The notes: generated from the sequence alone by a model not told the origin. 13,362 nucleotides of DNA from JAVXCQ01 sp036659415 (GCA_036659415.1 JAVXCQ010000028.1:1-13362); one strand, 5' to 3'. Numbered from the stretch's first letter, positions 1-7,383 are shown. Program-made: numbers and translations.

Positions 1-13
1 AATAAGTAAGCAA

Positions 14-50
14 GCGGCTTTCGAGGTTCTCGAAAGTCGCTATTTTTATT
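14..50 (+). terminator. intrinsic terminator of a gene left of the window
   Basis: A 10-bp stem, GCGGCTTTCG at 14-23 against CGAAAGTCGC at 31-40 with one G-U pair, closes a 7-base loop and is followed by a T-rich tract at 41-50. The T tract is on the plus side, so it most likely ends a plus-strand transcript entering from the left. Confidence 0.75.
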
Positions 51-60
51 TGACTCTATA

Positions 61-110
61 ATAAATGCTGGGGTATGACCAAATGGTCTACTGCTAGCAT
101 TTATTTTTTT
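61..110 (+). terminator. second terminator-like hairpin
   Basis: ATAAATGCT at 61-69 is perfectly complementary to AGCATTTAT at 96-104, with an inner GACC/GGTC pairing at 77-80 and 85-88. A run of seven T follows at 104-110. It lies only about 20 bases after the first terminator, so it is either a back-up or ends a separate short transcript. Confidence 0.6.
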
Positions 111-231
111 GACATAAAATAAGTGACACAACGAAGACAATACCACGCAAGCAAGGCGCTAACTATTTATGCTTGACTAGAAAGTGAACGAAAAAGGTTG
201 TTAGTGGTAGCGTTAACTGGATAATTTTTAT

Positions 232-277
232 TTTAGTCGTAGTCACTAGCTGTTAGCCGGCCGACGACTAAATTTTT
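232..277 (+). terminator. third terminator-like hairpin
   Basis: TTTAGTCGT at 232-240 pairs perfectly with ACGACTAAA at 264-272 and is followed by five T at 273-277. The 23-base loop can form further small pairings. It could end a short RNA made from about 111-231, or act as an attenuator in front of the MFS gene. Neither can be decided from the sequence. Confidence 0.5.
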
Positions 278-299
278 AGACTTAAAGCAGGTGTTTTTT

Positions 300-329
300 T
301 TGCGCAAGTTTATATATAAGTGTTATAAT
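300..329 (+). promoter_or_regulatory. candidate promoter of the MFS gene
   Basis: A perfect -10 hexamer TATAAT lies at 324-329. Eighteen bases upstream is TTGCGC at 300-305, which matches only the TTG of the -35 consensus. The run of T before it and the AT-rich spacer are compatible with a sigma-A promoter, and transcription would start about 25 bases before the ribosome binding site. Confidence 0.5.
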
Positions 330-364
330 TAAATTACTTACTTAATTAGTCGGAGTTGATAAGA

Positions 365-1603
365 ATGAGCGAACAGAATAGGGTGGAGTCAGACGCAAAG
401 CAGAAGGTTAGTTGGCAGAAAAACTTAATAATTTTATGGTGTGGTGTTTTTCTCGCTTGTGCAAGCTATACGATGGTGGTTCCTTTTTTACCGGTTTATT
501 TAATGGAAGAACTTAAGGTCGGTGCCGACACTGTTAATATGTGGTCGGGTAGCGTGTTCTCAATTACGTTTTTGGGGGCAGCAGTGATGGCACCTTATTG
601 GGGGGCACGTGCTGACCGAGTTGGTCAAAGACGCATGGCCATTCGAGCCGGTTTTGGCTTGGCGCTGTGCTACTGTTTCGCCGGCTTGGCACAAACAGCT
701 ACTCAATTGTTAGCGGTGAGAGCACTAACGGGCTTTATCAGTGGCTTTGTACCAGCGTCCATGGCGCTGGTTTCGGCTACGCTACCGGGGGAACGGCTGG
801 GCTGGGGGATGGGCTTAATGCAGACGGCTGTTGCCAGCGGTAGCATTATGGGGCCATTACTGGGGGGCTATGTGAGTGATTGGTTTGGGATGCGGATGTC
901 CTTTTTTATTGCGGCAGCGGCTTTGGGCTGTGCTACGGTAGCCGTTATTCTTTACGTGCGGGATATTAAGCTTGCGCCTGAACTTGCCAGGGGCGGCGGT
1001 AGTGTAATCGCCGATATTAAAGTAGCCCTGCATAATAAGCGACTCCTTTATATTATGTTTTTATTTTTCTTAATTCAAAGCTGTTTGATGATTATTCAGC
1101 CATTACTCACTGTTTATGTTCGTGAATTAATGCACGGCGGTGCAAGTGCAGTGAAGGCATCTGGCGTAATTTTCTCTCTAGCCGGTATTGCAGGTATTAT
1201 CGCTGCTCCCTTTTGGGGCAAAACAGGTCAGCGGGTAGGTTATACTAAAACCTTGTGTTTTGTATTTCTTTGTGCGGGTTTAACTAATTTGGGACAGTTT
1301 TTCGTGCATACTATTTGGCATTTTGGCTTTGTGCAATTTGTGTTTGGCTTATTTTTAGCCGGAGCGGCGCCTAACGTGAATGCTAGCTTAGTAGAAGCTA
1401 CCGACCCGCAGGTAAGGGGTAAAGCTTTTGGACTAGTTACTTCCGCTCAGCAATTTGGCGGAGTGATTGGACCCTTGGTGGGCGGTTTCATGGGCTTGTT
1501 TTTGCCGGTGCGTTATATTTTGGTTTTTACAGGGTGTGTGCTCTTGGTCGCAGGGGTACATATTTACTTAACTAAATTGCGTCAAGGCATCAAAACTAGA
1601 TAA
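365..1603 (+). CDS. MFS transporter, drug-efflux type
   Basis: Encodes a 412-residue major facilitator superfamily permease, the usual length for a 12-helix drug:H+ antiporter. The loop after helix 2 carries the family's motif A (GARADRVGQRR), and a related glycine-rich PLLGG segment ends the fifth helix region. A central hydrophilic loop splits two six-helix halves. It probably exports small hydrophobic or toxic compounds across the cytoplasmic membrane, but the substrate cannot be read from sequence. An in-frame TTG at 356 would overlap the Shine-Dalgarno GGAG (352-355). The ATG at 365 sits 9 bases behind that site and is chosen. No regulator gene is adjacent. The 19-codon reading frame at 1628 follows 24 bases later. 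Confidence 0.88.
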   Translation: MSEQNRVESDAKQKVSWQKNLIILWCGVFLACASYTMVVPFLPVYLMEELKVGADTVNMWSGSVFSITFLGAAVMAPYWGARADRVGQRRMAIRAGFGLALCYCFAGLAQTATQLLAVRALTGFISGFVPASMALVSATLPGERLGWGMGLMQTAVASGSIMGPLLGGYVSDWFGMRMSFFIAAAALGCATVAVILYVRDIKLAPELARGGGSVIADIKVALHNKRLLYIMFLFFLIQSCLMIIQPLLTVYVRELMHGGASAVKASGVIFSLAGIAGIIAAPFWGKTGQRVGYTKTLCFVFLCAGLTNLGQFFVHTIWHFGFVQFVFGLFLAGAAPNVNASLVEATDPQVRGKAFGLVTSAQQFGGVIGPLVGGFMGLFLPVRYILVFTGCVLLVAGVHIYLTKLRQGIKTR

Positions 1604-1627
1604 TTGTGAAGAAGGAGTGAACACTAA

Positions 1628-1687
1628 ATGCCACTGATTGACAAGGGGCAGGGACTGTTTGATAATGATGATATAGTAGAATTATAA
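1628..1687 (+). CDS. possible 19-residue microprotein
   Basis: A short frame starts with ATG at 1628 and stops with TAA at 1685-1687. The predicted peptide, MPLIDKGQGLFDNDDIVEL, is acidic and has no membrane segment. It is preceded by a strong Shine-Dalgarno AAGGAG (1612-1617) at 10-base spacing, which serves no other gene: the next gene starts 80 bases further on with its own site. It would be co-transcribed with the MFS gene. It may be a real small protein, a leader peptide, or the remnant 5' end of a lost gene. No family is recognised. Confidence 0.35.
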   Translation: MPLIDKGQGLFDNDDIVEL

Positions 1688-1708
1688 AGTTTAGAAATGA
1701 GGGATAAA

Positions 1709-2260
1709 ATGCTGAGATTTTTTGAAGGACAAATGCCGGAGCTAGACCCAAAGGCGTGGGTCGCTGAAGGGGCAGCAGTTATTGGTAAGGTGAAAATGCA
1801 CGAATACAGTAGTGTTTGGTACAATTGTACAGTGCGTGGTGACGTCAATCGTATTGAAATTGGAGCCTATAGTAATATTCAAGATAACAGTGTTTTGCAC
1901 GTCGCAGATACATTTGCCTGTATCGTGGGTGATTTTGTGACAGTAGGACACGGGGCCATTTTGCACGCATGTACAGTGGAAGACCATTGCCTGATTGGCA
2001 TGGGAGCAACAGTGCTAGATGGTGCTGTGATTGGTACGGGTAGCATTGTTGCTGCAGGGGCACTTGTAACCAAAGGAACTAAAATACCACCTAATTCTCT
2101 AGTAGTTGGTATGCCGGCCAAGGTTGTCAAAACTTTGCCACCTGAACATATGGAAAATATTCATGCGCAGGCACTTAAATACAAAACCCTTTGGACAGAA
2201 CGTTATGCGCTCTTGCCTCATGGTGGCGGCGAAGTCTATGATGGACATAAAATAGTTTAG
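1709..2260 (+). CDS. gamma-class carbonic anhydrase family protein
   Basis: Encodes a 183-residue left-handed beta-helix protein built of hexapeptide repeats, of the YrdA/PaaY/CaiE branch of the gamma carbonic anhydrase family. The segment RGDVNRIEIG..NIQDN (about 43-60) is the family hallmark. Three zinc-type histidines are present at H64, H81 and H86, with the spacing of the active enzymes. Such proteins are cytoplasmic trimers that bind metal between subunits; many family members have weak or unproven CO2 hydration activity, so the reaction is inferred. The ATG at 1709 follows GAGGG (1699-1703) by five bases. An in-frame ATG at 1697 would add four residues but has no ribosome site, so the later start is preferred. 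A terminator follows at 2272. Confidence 0.88.
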   Translation: MLRFFEGQMPELDPKAWVAEGAAVIGKVKMHEYSSVWYNCTVRGDVNRIEIGAYSNIQDNSVLHVADTFACIVGDFVTVGHGAILHACTVEDHCLIGMGATVLDGAVIGTGSIVAAGALVTKGTKIPPNSLVVGMPAKVVKTLPPEHMENIHAQALKYKTLWTERYALLPHGGGEVYDGHKIV

Positions 2261-2271
2261 TTTTTATTGTT

Positions 2272-2304
2272 AGCAGACTTGCACTTAGTAGGTCTGCTTT
2301 TTTA
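2272..2304 (+). terminator. intrinsic terminator after the carbonic anhydrase gene
   Basis: AGCAGACTT at 2272-2280 pairs with AGGTCTGCT at 2290-2298 (one G-U pair) around a 9-base loop, followed by a T run to about 2303. It separates the MFS/carbonic anhydrase unit from the peptidase gene. Confidence 0.85.
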
Positions 2305-2392
2305 TATTTTAACGGCAGGAAACAAGCCTGCTGGTAGCGAATTATAGAAAGAGTAACTTTATGAATTTTAGTAAAAAGGAGTGAACAAACAG

Positions 2393-3619
2393 ATGAAGCA
2401 AAAAATCAAGGAATTTATTGCTGAACAGTATGCTAACTACGTTAAGGATTTAGAGATTTTAACAAACATTGACTCCGGTAATGGTGATGCCGCTGGTACG
2501 GAAGAAGCCAATCAATTTGTGGCTAGCAAAATGCAGGAGCTAGGCGCTACCGTTGAGTTTAGACGCAACGACAGAGCAACACATTTGATTACCCGTTTGC
2601 AAGGAACGGGTAAACTGGTGATTTTATTGGTGGCTCATATCGATACTGTTTTCAAAAAAGGCGAACCGGAACGCAGACCTTTCCGTGTTGATGCCAATGA
2701 TATTGCCCATGGACCAGGCGTTGGCGACGACAAAGCTACCGTTGTACAGGTTATTTATGGACTCAAAGCTTTGCAAGCTGCTGGGTTTAAAGATTATAAG
2801 GAAATTATTTTCTACAGCAATGGCGAAGAAGAGGGCGGTTCACCTACAGCGGAAGGCATTGTAGCCGAGCTAGCACAACAGGCTGATTTGGCTGTGATTA
2901 TGGATGTGACTAGACCTAATTGGGGCATTGTGACCCAAAGAAAAGGTAACGCTAAATACGAAGTGAATATTACCGGTATCGGTGGGCATCATGGCAATGA
3001 CTCGCAAATTTGTGCCAATGCTATTTCTGAACTGGGCTTTTTGATTACTAAGCTTTATGGTATGGCCAGCCCTATGCCTGGCAACCCTAGCGAATTTACA
3101 CCGGCAGCACTGGAAGCCAGAGGCATTCAAGACCGAGGACAGTTTATTCCAGCTAATACGATTAATGTAGGCGTTATCAGTTCTACGAACGATAAAATTA
3201 GCGTCATTCCGGCCGATGCGTATGCTCAAGTTAACGTGCGTTGCTATACAGTGGAAGAACAACAACGCTTGGATCATGATATTAAAGCCTTGGCTGGTAA
3301 AGGTACAGTTCCAGGGACAACCATTGAGATTACAGGTGGTATTGTGACGGGACCAATGGAAAAAACCAACGAAGTGCAGAAAATGATTGATATTTATAGT
3401 CAAATTGTTAAAGAGGAATATGGTGGCGAAGTAGTGGAGTGGGTCGCAGGCGGCTTGACAGACGGTAACCGAACTGCTAAATACATTCCGACCTTAGATG
3501 CGTTGGGTGTAGATAATTTTGACGAACATACAGACCACGAAACCGTAAATCTCAAAATGGTAGTGCCTCGTACTACAGCTTTTGCTTTGACCTTGGTTGA
3601 ACTGGCTAAACGGGGCTAA
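2393..3619 (+). CDS. M20 family metallopeptidase (carboxypeptidase G2-like)
   Basis: Encodes a 408-residue di-zinc amidohydrolase of the M20/CPDG2 type, which removes C-terminal amino acids from peptides or hydrolyses N-acyl amino acids in the cytoplasm. Visible metal and catalytic residues are H82-x-D84 in AHIDTV, the bridging aspartate in GVGDDKA (112-113), the catalytic and ligand glutamates in GEEEGG (E146/E147), D171, and H379 in DEHTDHE. GIGGHH (195-200) fits the lid/dimerisation domain inserted between the two halves of the catalytic domain. Substrate is not predictable. The Shine-Dalgarno AAGGAG (2376-2381) is 11 bases before the ATG at 2393. A GTG at 2381 overlaps that site and is rejected. 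No terminator is seen before the next gene 86 bases downstream. Confidence 0.87.
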   Translation: MKQKIKEFIAEQYANYVKDLEILTNIDSGNGDAAGTEEANQFVASKMQELGATVEFRRNDRATHLITRLQGTGKLVILLVAHIDTVFKKGEPERRPFRVDANDIAHGPGVGDDKATVVQVIYGLKALQAAGFKDYKEIIFYSNGEEEGGSPTAEGIVAELAQQADLAVIMDVTRPNWGIVTQRKGNAKYEVNITGIGGHHGNDSQICANAISELGFLITKLYGMASPMPGNPSEFTPAALEARGIQDRGQFIPANTINVGVISSTNDKISVIPADAYAQVNVRCYTVEEQQRLDHDIKALAGKGTVPGTTIEITGGIVTGPMEKTNEVQKMIDIYSQIVKEEYGGEVVEWVAGGLTDGNRTAKYIPTLDALGVDNFDEHTDHETVNLKMVVPRTTAFALTLVELAKRG

Positions 3620-3705
3620 TCTTATGCTAAATATTGTATAAATAATAGCTGCGTGCTAAACTATTACCATGTGTGAAATTTACGTGGAAAAGGATGATTT
3701 GACAA

Positions 3706-4578
3706 ATGGCGACAAAGAAAGAGAACAAATTTTTGACCAAAGCACAAACGGAAGGCGGCTTTTTTGGGCTAGGACGAGCCATAGATTTTGATGATGGCGT
3801 AACAAGGATCGCCTTGCTCATAACGATTTTAACCTCCGTGGCGGCGACCATCTGGCAAACATCCCAGGGCGTAGATTCGGAAGCGAGTGTTTATTTTGGC
3901 GTTAATACTGCGGCAGCGTTCTTGTTTGCGTGGCTCATTGCCCAAGAACTGGATCCTGACCGCAAGCTAGGTGGCATTATCGGCGGCGGTATCGCCGTCG
4001 TGATGTCTTTAGCACTGGGAGTGGGCAATATTATTGCCTTGCTGTGGTTATTGTTTATTTTGCGTTTGTTAAACAGAACCTCTGGTTCTCGGCATAAAAT
4101 CGGTGATAATGCGATTATCTTAGTGATTGCCTACTGGTTGGGACGTGATGGCTATTGGCTCTATCCGACTTTAACCGGTTTAGCCTATATAGTGGAAAGC
4201 CAAATTCAAAACGGCTACTTTAGAAGTTTGTATGTAGGCGGTTTAGCCTTTGCTTTAACGGCCATGGCTAATATGTCCAAAGAACCAGCTACGTTGAGCT
4301 TGATTTATTTGTACATTATGGCGGCTACCTTTGTTTTGTTTTTACCGGAAGTTACAGTGGCGGCAATTACCAAATTTAAGGGTGATAAAGACGGCGTTCG
4401 GATTATTCCGCGGCGTTTACAAACAGCACAAGGATTGTTTCTGGTCTTTACCTTTGCTTTGGCTTGGGTGCATGGTGATACGCAGGCAGTGTCTTTGGCA
4501 CCGGCCTGGGGAGCAGGTATTGGCGTAGGTATTTATTTACTTTCAACAGTTGTGCAAACAATGATTTTCAAAAAATAA
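3706..4578 (+). CDS. multi-pass membrane protein of unknown function
   Basis: Encodes 290 residues with about eight or nine hydrophobic segments (roughly 33-50, 63-80, 89-122 as two, 135-145, 172-188, 197-215, 240-255 and 262-284). A charged cytoplasm-like N-terminus of about 30 residues contains a GFFGLGRAIDFDDG stretch. No transporter, enzyme or channel motif is recognised, so no function is assigned. A weak Shine-Dalgarno (AAAGGA, about 3689-3694) lies 11 bases before the ATG. The gene ends 18 bases before the cyclophilin gene and probably forms a transcription unit with it and the GIY-YIG gene. Function in that unit is unclear because the partners are general housekeeping proteins. Confidence 0.75.
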   Translation: MATKKENKFLTKAQTEGGFFGLGRAIDFDDGVTRIALLITILTSVAATIWQTSQGVDSEASVYFGVNTAAAFLFAWLIAQELDPDRKLGGIIGGGIAVVMSLALGVGNIIALLWLLFILRLLNRTSGSRHKIGDNAIILVIAYWLGRDGYWLYPTLTGLAYIVESQIQNGYFRSLYVGGLAFALTAMANMSKEPATLSLIYLYIMAATFVLFLPEVTVAAITKFKGDKDGVRIIPRRLQTAQGLFLVFTFALAWVHGDTQAVSLAPAWGAGIGVGIYLLSTVVQTMIFKK

Positions 4579-4596
4579 TAAAAAAGGGGAATGAGC

Positions 4597-5067
4597 ATGA
4601 GCGAAAACAGACAAGTTAAGATTCAAACTAACCTGGGGGACATTGTTGCCGAATTATTTGAAGATAAAGCCCCAAAAACAACCGCCAATTTTATTACTTT
4701 AGTAGAAAGAGGTTTCTATGATGGGGTTATTTTCCATCGGGTAATTGAGGGCTTTATGCTACAAGGAGGCGATCCTACCGGCACCGGTATGGGCGGTCCT
4801 GGGTACCAAATTGATGATGAATTTGCCCCAGGTCTTACGCATGACGATGAAGGATATTTCTCCATGGCTAACGCCGGGCCTGATACAGGTGGCAGTCAGT
4901 TCTTTATCACTTTGGCACCGACGCCTTGGCTTGATGGTCGTCACGCTATTTTTGGTAAAGTAGTGGAAGGTTTGGATATCGTGCACAAAATCGGTATCGT
5001 GCCTACGGATTTTCGTGATCGCCCTACTACAGCGGTTATTATGGAAAAAGTAACAATGGTGAAATAA
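4597..5067 (+). CDS. cyclophilin-type peptidyl-prolyl cis-trans isomerase
   Basis: Encodes a 156-residue single-domain cyclophilin that interconverts cis and trans prolyl peptide bonds during protein folding. The active-site set is complete: R48 in FHRVI, Q56 in LQGGDP, the aromatic pair in GGSQFFIT (100-104), W111 and H116 in WLDGRHAIFG. There is no signal peptide, so it acts in the cytoplasm. Two ATG codons are six bases apart (4591 and 4597). The Shine-Dalgarno AGGGGA ends at 4590, directly against the first, so the second with six-base spacing is preferred. The downstream GIY-YIG gene begins one base after its stop codon, suggesting translational coupling. Confidence 0.93.
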   Translation: MSENRQVKIQTNLGDIVAELFEDKAPKTTANFITLVERGFYDGVIFHRVIEGFMLQGGDPTGTGMGGPGYQIDDEFAPGLTHDDEGYFSMANAGPDTGGSQFFITLAPTPWLDGRHAIFGKVVEGLDIVHKIGIVPTDFRDRPTTAVIMEKVTMVK

Positions 5068-5068
5068 G

Positions 5069-5347
5069 TTGTCGTCCTTTGTCTATATTTTGCAGTGCGG
5101 CGACGGTACTTTTTATACCGGCTACACCACAGATTTAAAACAACGGTTGGCGACGCATATGGCCGGCAAGGGTGCGAAGTATACTAGGGGCAGAAGCCCA
5201 TTAACAATGGTCTACTTTGAGGAAGTTGCCGATAAGTCAACGGCCTTAAAACGGGAATGTGAGATCAAAAAACTTAGTAAAATGGAAAAAGAAAAATTAG
5301 TTTTAAACCCGCTCAACCGCATGACAGCAGGGAAGAATTCGGTATAA
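5069..5347 (+). CDS. GIY-YIG domain protein (YhbQ/UPF0213 type)
   Basis: Encodes a 92-residue stand-alone GIY-YIG nuclease-fold protein. The GIY-equivalent is FVYIL (4-8), YIG-equivalent YTGYT (16-20), conserved arginine R26 and the metal-binding glutamate E63 in KREC. Members of this small family have been linked to DNA repair or unknown nucleic acid processing; the role here is inferred from the fold only. Translation appears to begin at TTG 5069, one base after the cyclophilin stop, with no strong ribosome site of its own, so coupling to the upstream gene is likely. No GC-rich terminator is seen before the cold-shock promoter at 5391. Confidence 0.85.
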   Translation: MSSFVYILQCGDGTFYTGYTTDLKQRLATHMAGKGAKYTRGRSPLTMVYFEEVADKSTALKRECEIKKLSKMEKEKLVLNPLNRMTAGKNSV

Positions 5348-5390
5348 CCGAGTAATTAATAATATTATTATAAATAATGTGGTAATTCCC

Positions 5391-5419
5391 TTGCCAAGGG
5401 GCAAAGTGTATGCTACAAT
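5391..5419 (+). promoter_or_regulatory. promoter of the cold-shock gene
   Basis: TTGCCA at 5391-5396 and TACAAT at 5414-5419 are separated by 17 bases, a good sigma-A promoter. The start near 5426 gives a leader of about 110 bases before the cold-shock ATG. Long structured leaders are typical of cold-shock mRNAs and control their stability and translation with temperature. Confidence 0.75.
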
Positions 5420-5534
5420 GGGTAAGTAAGAAAGAGGACGACTTGGCTAAACCCCGCTTTAGTGCTAGCATTAACAGGGTCTACTGATACTTCTTTTTCG
5501 GAAATATTTTTTAATTTTTAGGAGGCCAAGAAAT

Positions 5535-5732
5535 ATGACTGGCAAAGTTAAATGGTTTAATGCAGAAAAAGGTTATGGTTTCATCGAACGTGAAGACGGT
5601 GGCGACGTATTCGTACACTTCTCCGCAATCCAATCCGAAGGTTTCAAAACCCTCGAAGAAGGACAAGCTGTTGAATTCGACGTTGTCGAAGGCAATCGCG
5701 GTGAACAAGCTGCAAACGTTGTTCGTCTGTAA
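5535..5732 (+). CDS. CspA/CspB-family cold-shock protein
   Basis: Encodes a complete 65-residue cold-shock domain: a five-strand OB-fold that binds single-stranded RNA and DNA and melts mRNA structure. RNP1 (KGYGFI, 12-17) and RNP2 (VFVHF, 25-29) with their aromatic side chains are intact. The Shine-Dalgarno AGGAGG (5520-5525) is 9 bases from the ATG. The gene is a single-gene unit with its own promoter, long leader and a very strong terminator, the usual arrangement for a highly expressed cold-shock gene. The exact paralogue (cspA, B, C, etc.) cannot be named. Confidence 0.96.
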   Translation: MTGKVKWFNAEKGYGFIEREDGGDVFVHFSAIQSEGFKTLEEGQAVEFDVVEGNRGEQAANVVRL

Positions 5733-5776
5733 TTATAAAATTAAATTAGTTTAATGATATAACTACTGAACAAATC

Positions 5777-5814
5777 GAAAAAGCATTTTCTTCGGAAAAT
5801 GCTTTTTCTTTTTG
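5777..5814 (+). terminator. strong intrinsic terminator of the cold-shock gene
   Basis: A perfect 14-bp stem (5777-5790 with 5795-5808) is capped by a UUCG tetraloop and followed by a T-rich tract. It is one of the clearest terminators in the window. Confidence 0.95.
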
Positions 5815-5850
5815 TTTAATGGGTTGGCTCAACCTTTGACAAAGAGCCCC

Positions 5851-5889
5851 AAAAAGCTACTTACTAAGGCGAAGTAGCTTTTTCTTTTT
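5851..5889 (+). terminator. second terminator between the cold-shock and lipase genes
   Basis: AAAAAGCTACTT at 5851-5862 pairs perfectly with AAGTAGCTTTTT at 5872-5883 around a 9-base loop, followed by CTTTTTG. It comes before the lipase promoter. Because the stem begins with five A and ends with five T it could work in both directions. Just upstream, GGTTG/CAACC (5822-5834) and GGCTC/GAGCC (5826-5848) form mutually exclusive small pairings. Confidence 0.8.
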
Positions 5890-5917
5890 GCTTATTTCCG
5901 ACTGTTTAGTATATAAT
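5888..5917 (+). promoter_or_regulatory. promoter of the lipase gene
   Basis: TTGCTT at 5888-5893 and a perfect TATAAT at 5912-5917 are separated by 18 bases. The start point would be near 5924, leaving about 30 bases to the lipase ATG. The -35 overlaps the tail of the preceding terminator. Confidence 0.65.
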
Positions 5918-5953
5918 GGAGAAAATACCTTGCTTACTTTAAGGAGGCAGACC

Positions 5954-7363
5954 ATGACAAAACTAATTAAATTTGTGTTAGTAGTTTTATGTTTAGGTAG
6001 TTTTATGGGTACAGCTTTGGCCGCCAAGACTTTTACTCCAGCGGAAAAACAACAAATTGCCACAGAATATGAAACAGCCCAGTTTATTTCCCTGGCAGTA
6101 GCAACCTGTGCAGGAACGTATGTGCCGGGCGGCGAAGCTGCCGAATATTCCTATCTCACAGATTATGGCTGGAAAATCCGTCCTTATACGCTGACAAATA
6201 ATGGCATAGAAGCTAATTTTATGGTTGCGTATAATAACAGCAAGGTAACACAGGAGCATTTGTATGTTTTAGCTTTTCGCGGTAGTGCCAGTAAACAGGA
6301 TTGGCAAGTGGATTTGACGACTAGCCGCGTAATCTATGGTGGACATACCTTGGAAGAGTTTGTAGAAGTGGCAAAACAATCAACAGAGGATAAAAAAGCA
6401 CCCAAGGTGCATAAAGGTTTTAATGAATATGTGAGAACAGCTCTTACTTTAGAACTTGATATTAATGATGATGGTGTTAGTGAAGATCTGATTGAGCTTT
6501 TAAAAACCGATAAAAAGACAAAGCTACTCATAACTGGCCATAGTCTGGGAGGAGCGGCGGCTACTTTGTATGCGGAAAGACTAGTGTCGTTGGGTATTCC
6601 CAAGGAGCAGGTACCGGTTATTACTTTTGGCGCACCGGCAGTAGGTAATGCCGTTTTTGCACAGGAATATGGAGATAAAATCAATTTATTGCGCATCGTT
6701 ACTCCTTACGATCCGGTTCCGGTAGGGCTACAGGCACTGATTGGCGGCTACCAACAGTTTGGCCCCAAAAAAGTATTAGAACTTTCAACCAAGGTTGCTG
6801 ATTACCAACATCCGATTTCTTTTTATTTTGATTTATCTTTGTCTAATTATTATCGAGTGCGTGACCAAGCTATCGCTGCCGGCATTATTGATAAATTACC
6901 CGAGCAAAAAATAGCCGGAAAAGAGCCTTTATTTGCGGTTATGGTAGGTGAACTTAAACATATTAGTAAAATACCCTATGCTCCAGATATTAGGCGTTTT
7001 ATTACTAATGAATACAAGAACACTTTCCCTCGCTATGTTATTTTGGATAATACTGACAACAAATACGCAGACGCTACCTATGGGCTGGAAGAGTTACTAG
7101 CGGAAGCGCGAGAGGCGAAGGCTGATTATTTACTGGTCGCGGAGATTGATGGTACCCGCATGGGTCAAGAAAATAAATGGTATATTGTCATGAATCAGTC
7201 TGTTTTTAACATTGATGGTGGACTGGTGCTGATGAATAGCTCCGGGCGGCGTGTTACTTTTGAAAGTGGCATTATGCAGTCAGCAATTCATGATGTGCAG
7301 AAAACACAAAAAGAATTACAGCAAAAATTCCCCTGGCTAAGTAATAGAAGTTTTGCTAATTGA
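5954..7363 (+). CDS. secreted class 3 lipase with C-terminal extension
   Basis: Encodes a 469-residue exported alpha/beta hydrolase. The N-terminus is a Sec signal peptide (MTKLIK.. then hydrophobic 7-22) with an ALA|A cleavage site near residue 23; no convincing lipobox is seen. The lipase class 3 domain covers about 40-300: the oxyanion strand LAFRGS (about 106-111), the nucleophile S197 in GHSLGG, D253 in TPYDPV and H286 in DYQHPIS form the triad. It should hydrolyse ester bonds of lipids outside the cytoplasm. Residues about 315-469 are not part of the lipase fold and resemble CsgG/LpoB-type domains (see findings). The ATG at 5954 has AAGGAGG (5941-5947) six bases upstream; an in-frame TTG at 5888 lies inside the promoter and is rejected. 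Confidence 0.88.
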   Translation: MTKLIKFVLVVLCLGSFMGTALAAKTFTPAEKQQIATEYETAQFISLAVATCAGTYVPGGEAAEYSYLTDYGWKIRPYTLTNNGIEANFMVAYNNSKVTQEHLYVLAFRGSASKQDWQVDLTTSRVIYGGHTLEEFVEVAKQSTEDKKAPKVHKGFNEYVRTALTLELDINDDGVSEDLIELLKTDKKTKLLITGHSLGGAAATLYAERLVSLGIPKEQVPVITFGAPAVGNAVFAQEYGDKINLLRIVTPYDPVPVGLQALIGGYQQFGPKKVLELSTKVADYQHPISFYFDLSLSNYYRVRDQAIAAGIIDKLPEQKIAGKEPLFAVMVGELKHISKIPYAPDIRRFITNEYKNTFPRYVILDNTDNKYADATYGLEELLAEAREAKADYLLVAEIDGTRMGQENKWYIVMNQSVFNIDGGLVLMNSSGRRVTFESGIMQSAIHDVQKTQKELQQKFPWLSNRSFAN

Positions 7364-7383
7364 GCTTGGCTGGCTTTGTAACT

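Larger units (their letters stand above)
1..364. other. intergenic region upstream of the MFS gene, three terminator-like hairpins
   Basis: No supportable coding sequence is seen here. The stretch holds three hairpins followed by T-rich tracts (listed separately), a perfect -10 hexamer near 324-329 and a Shine-Dalgarno at 352-355 that serves the MFS gene. Between the second and third hairpins (about 111-231) is about 120 bases with weak self-complementarity, for example GCTAAC near 159-164 facing GTTAG at 200-204. No known riboswitch or small RNA family is recognised in it. Confidence 0.6.

Noticed and set aside
2870..3403. Long minus-strand frame of 177 codons opposite the M20 peptidase
   Set aside because: The plus-strand frame has complete catalytic motifs and a ribosome site; the antisense frame has neither.
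3669..3791. 40-residue frame starting MCEIYVEKDD, which recalls the MCE start of CooT-type nickel proteins
   Set aside because: No ribosome binding site, most of it overlaps the membrane protein gene out of frame, and the similarity stops after a few residues.
6334..6696. 120-codon minus-strand frame opposite the lipase
   Set aside because: It lies opposite the catalytic core of the lipase, with no ribosome site or recognisable motif.
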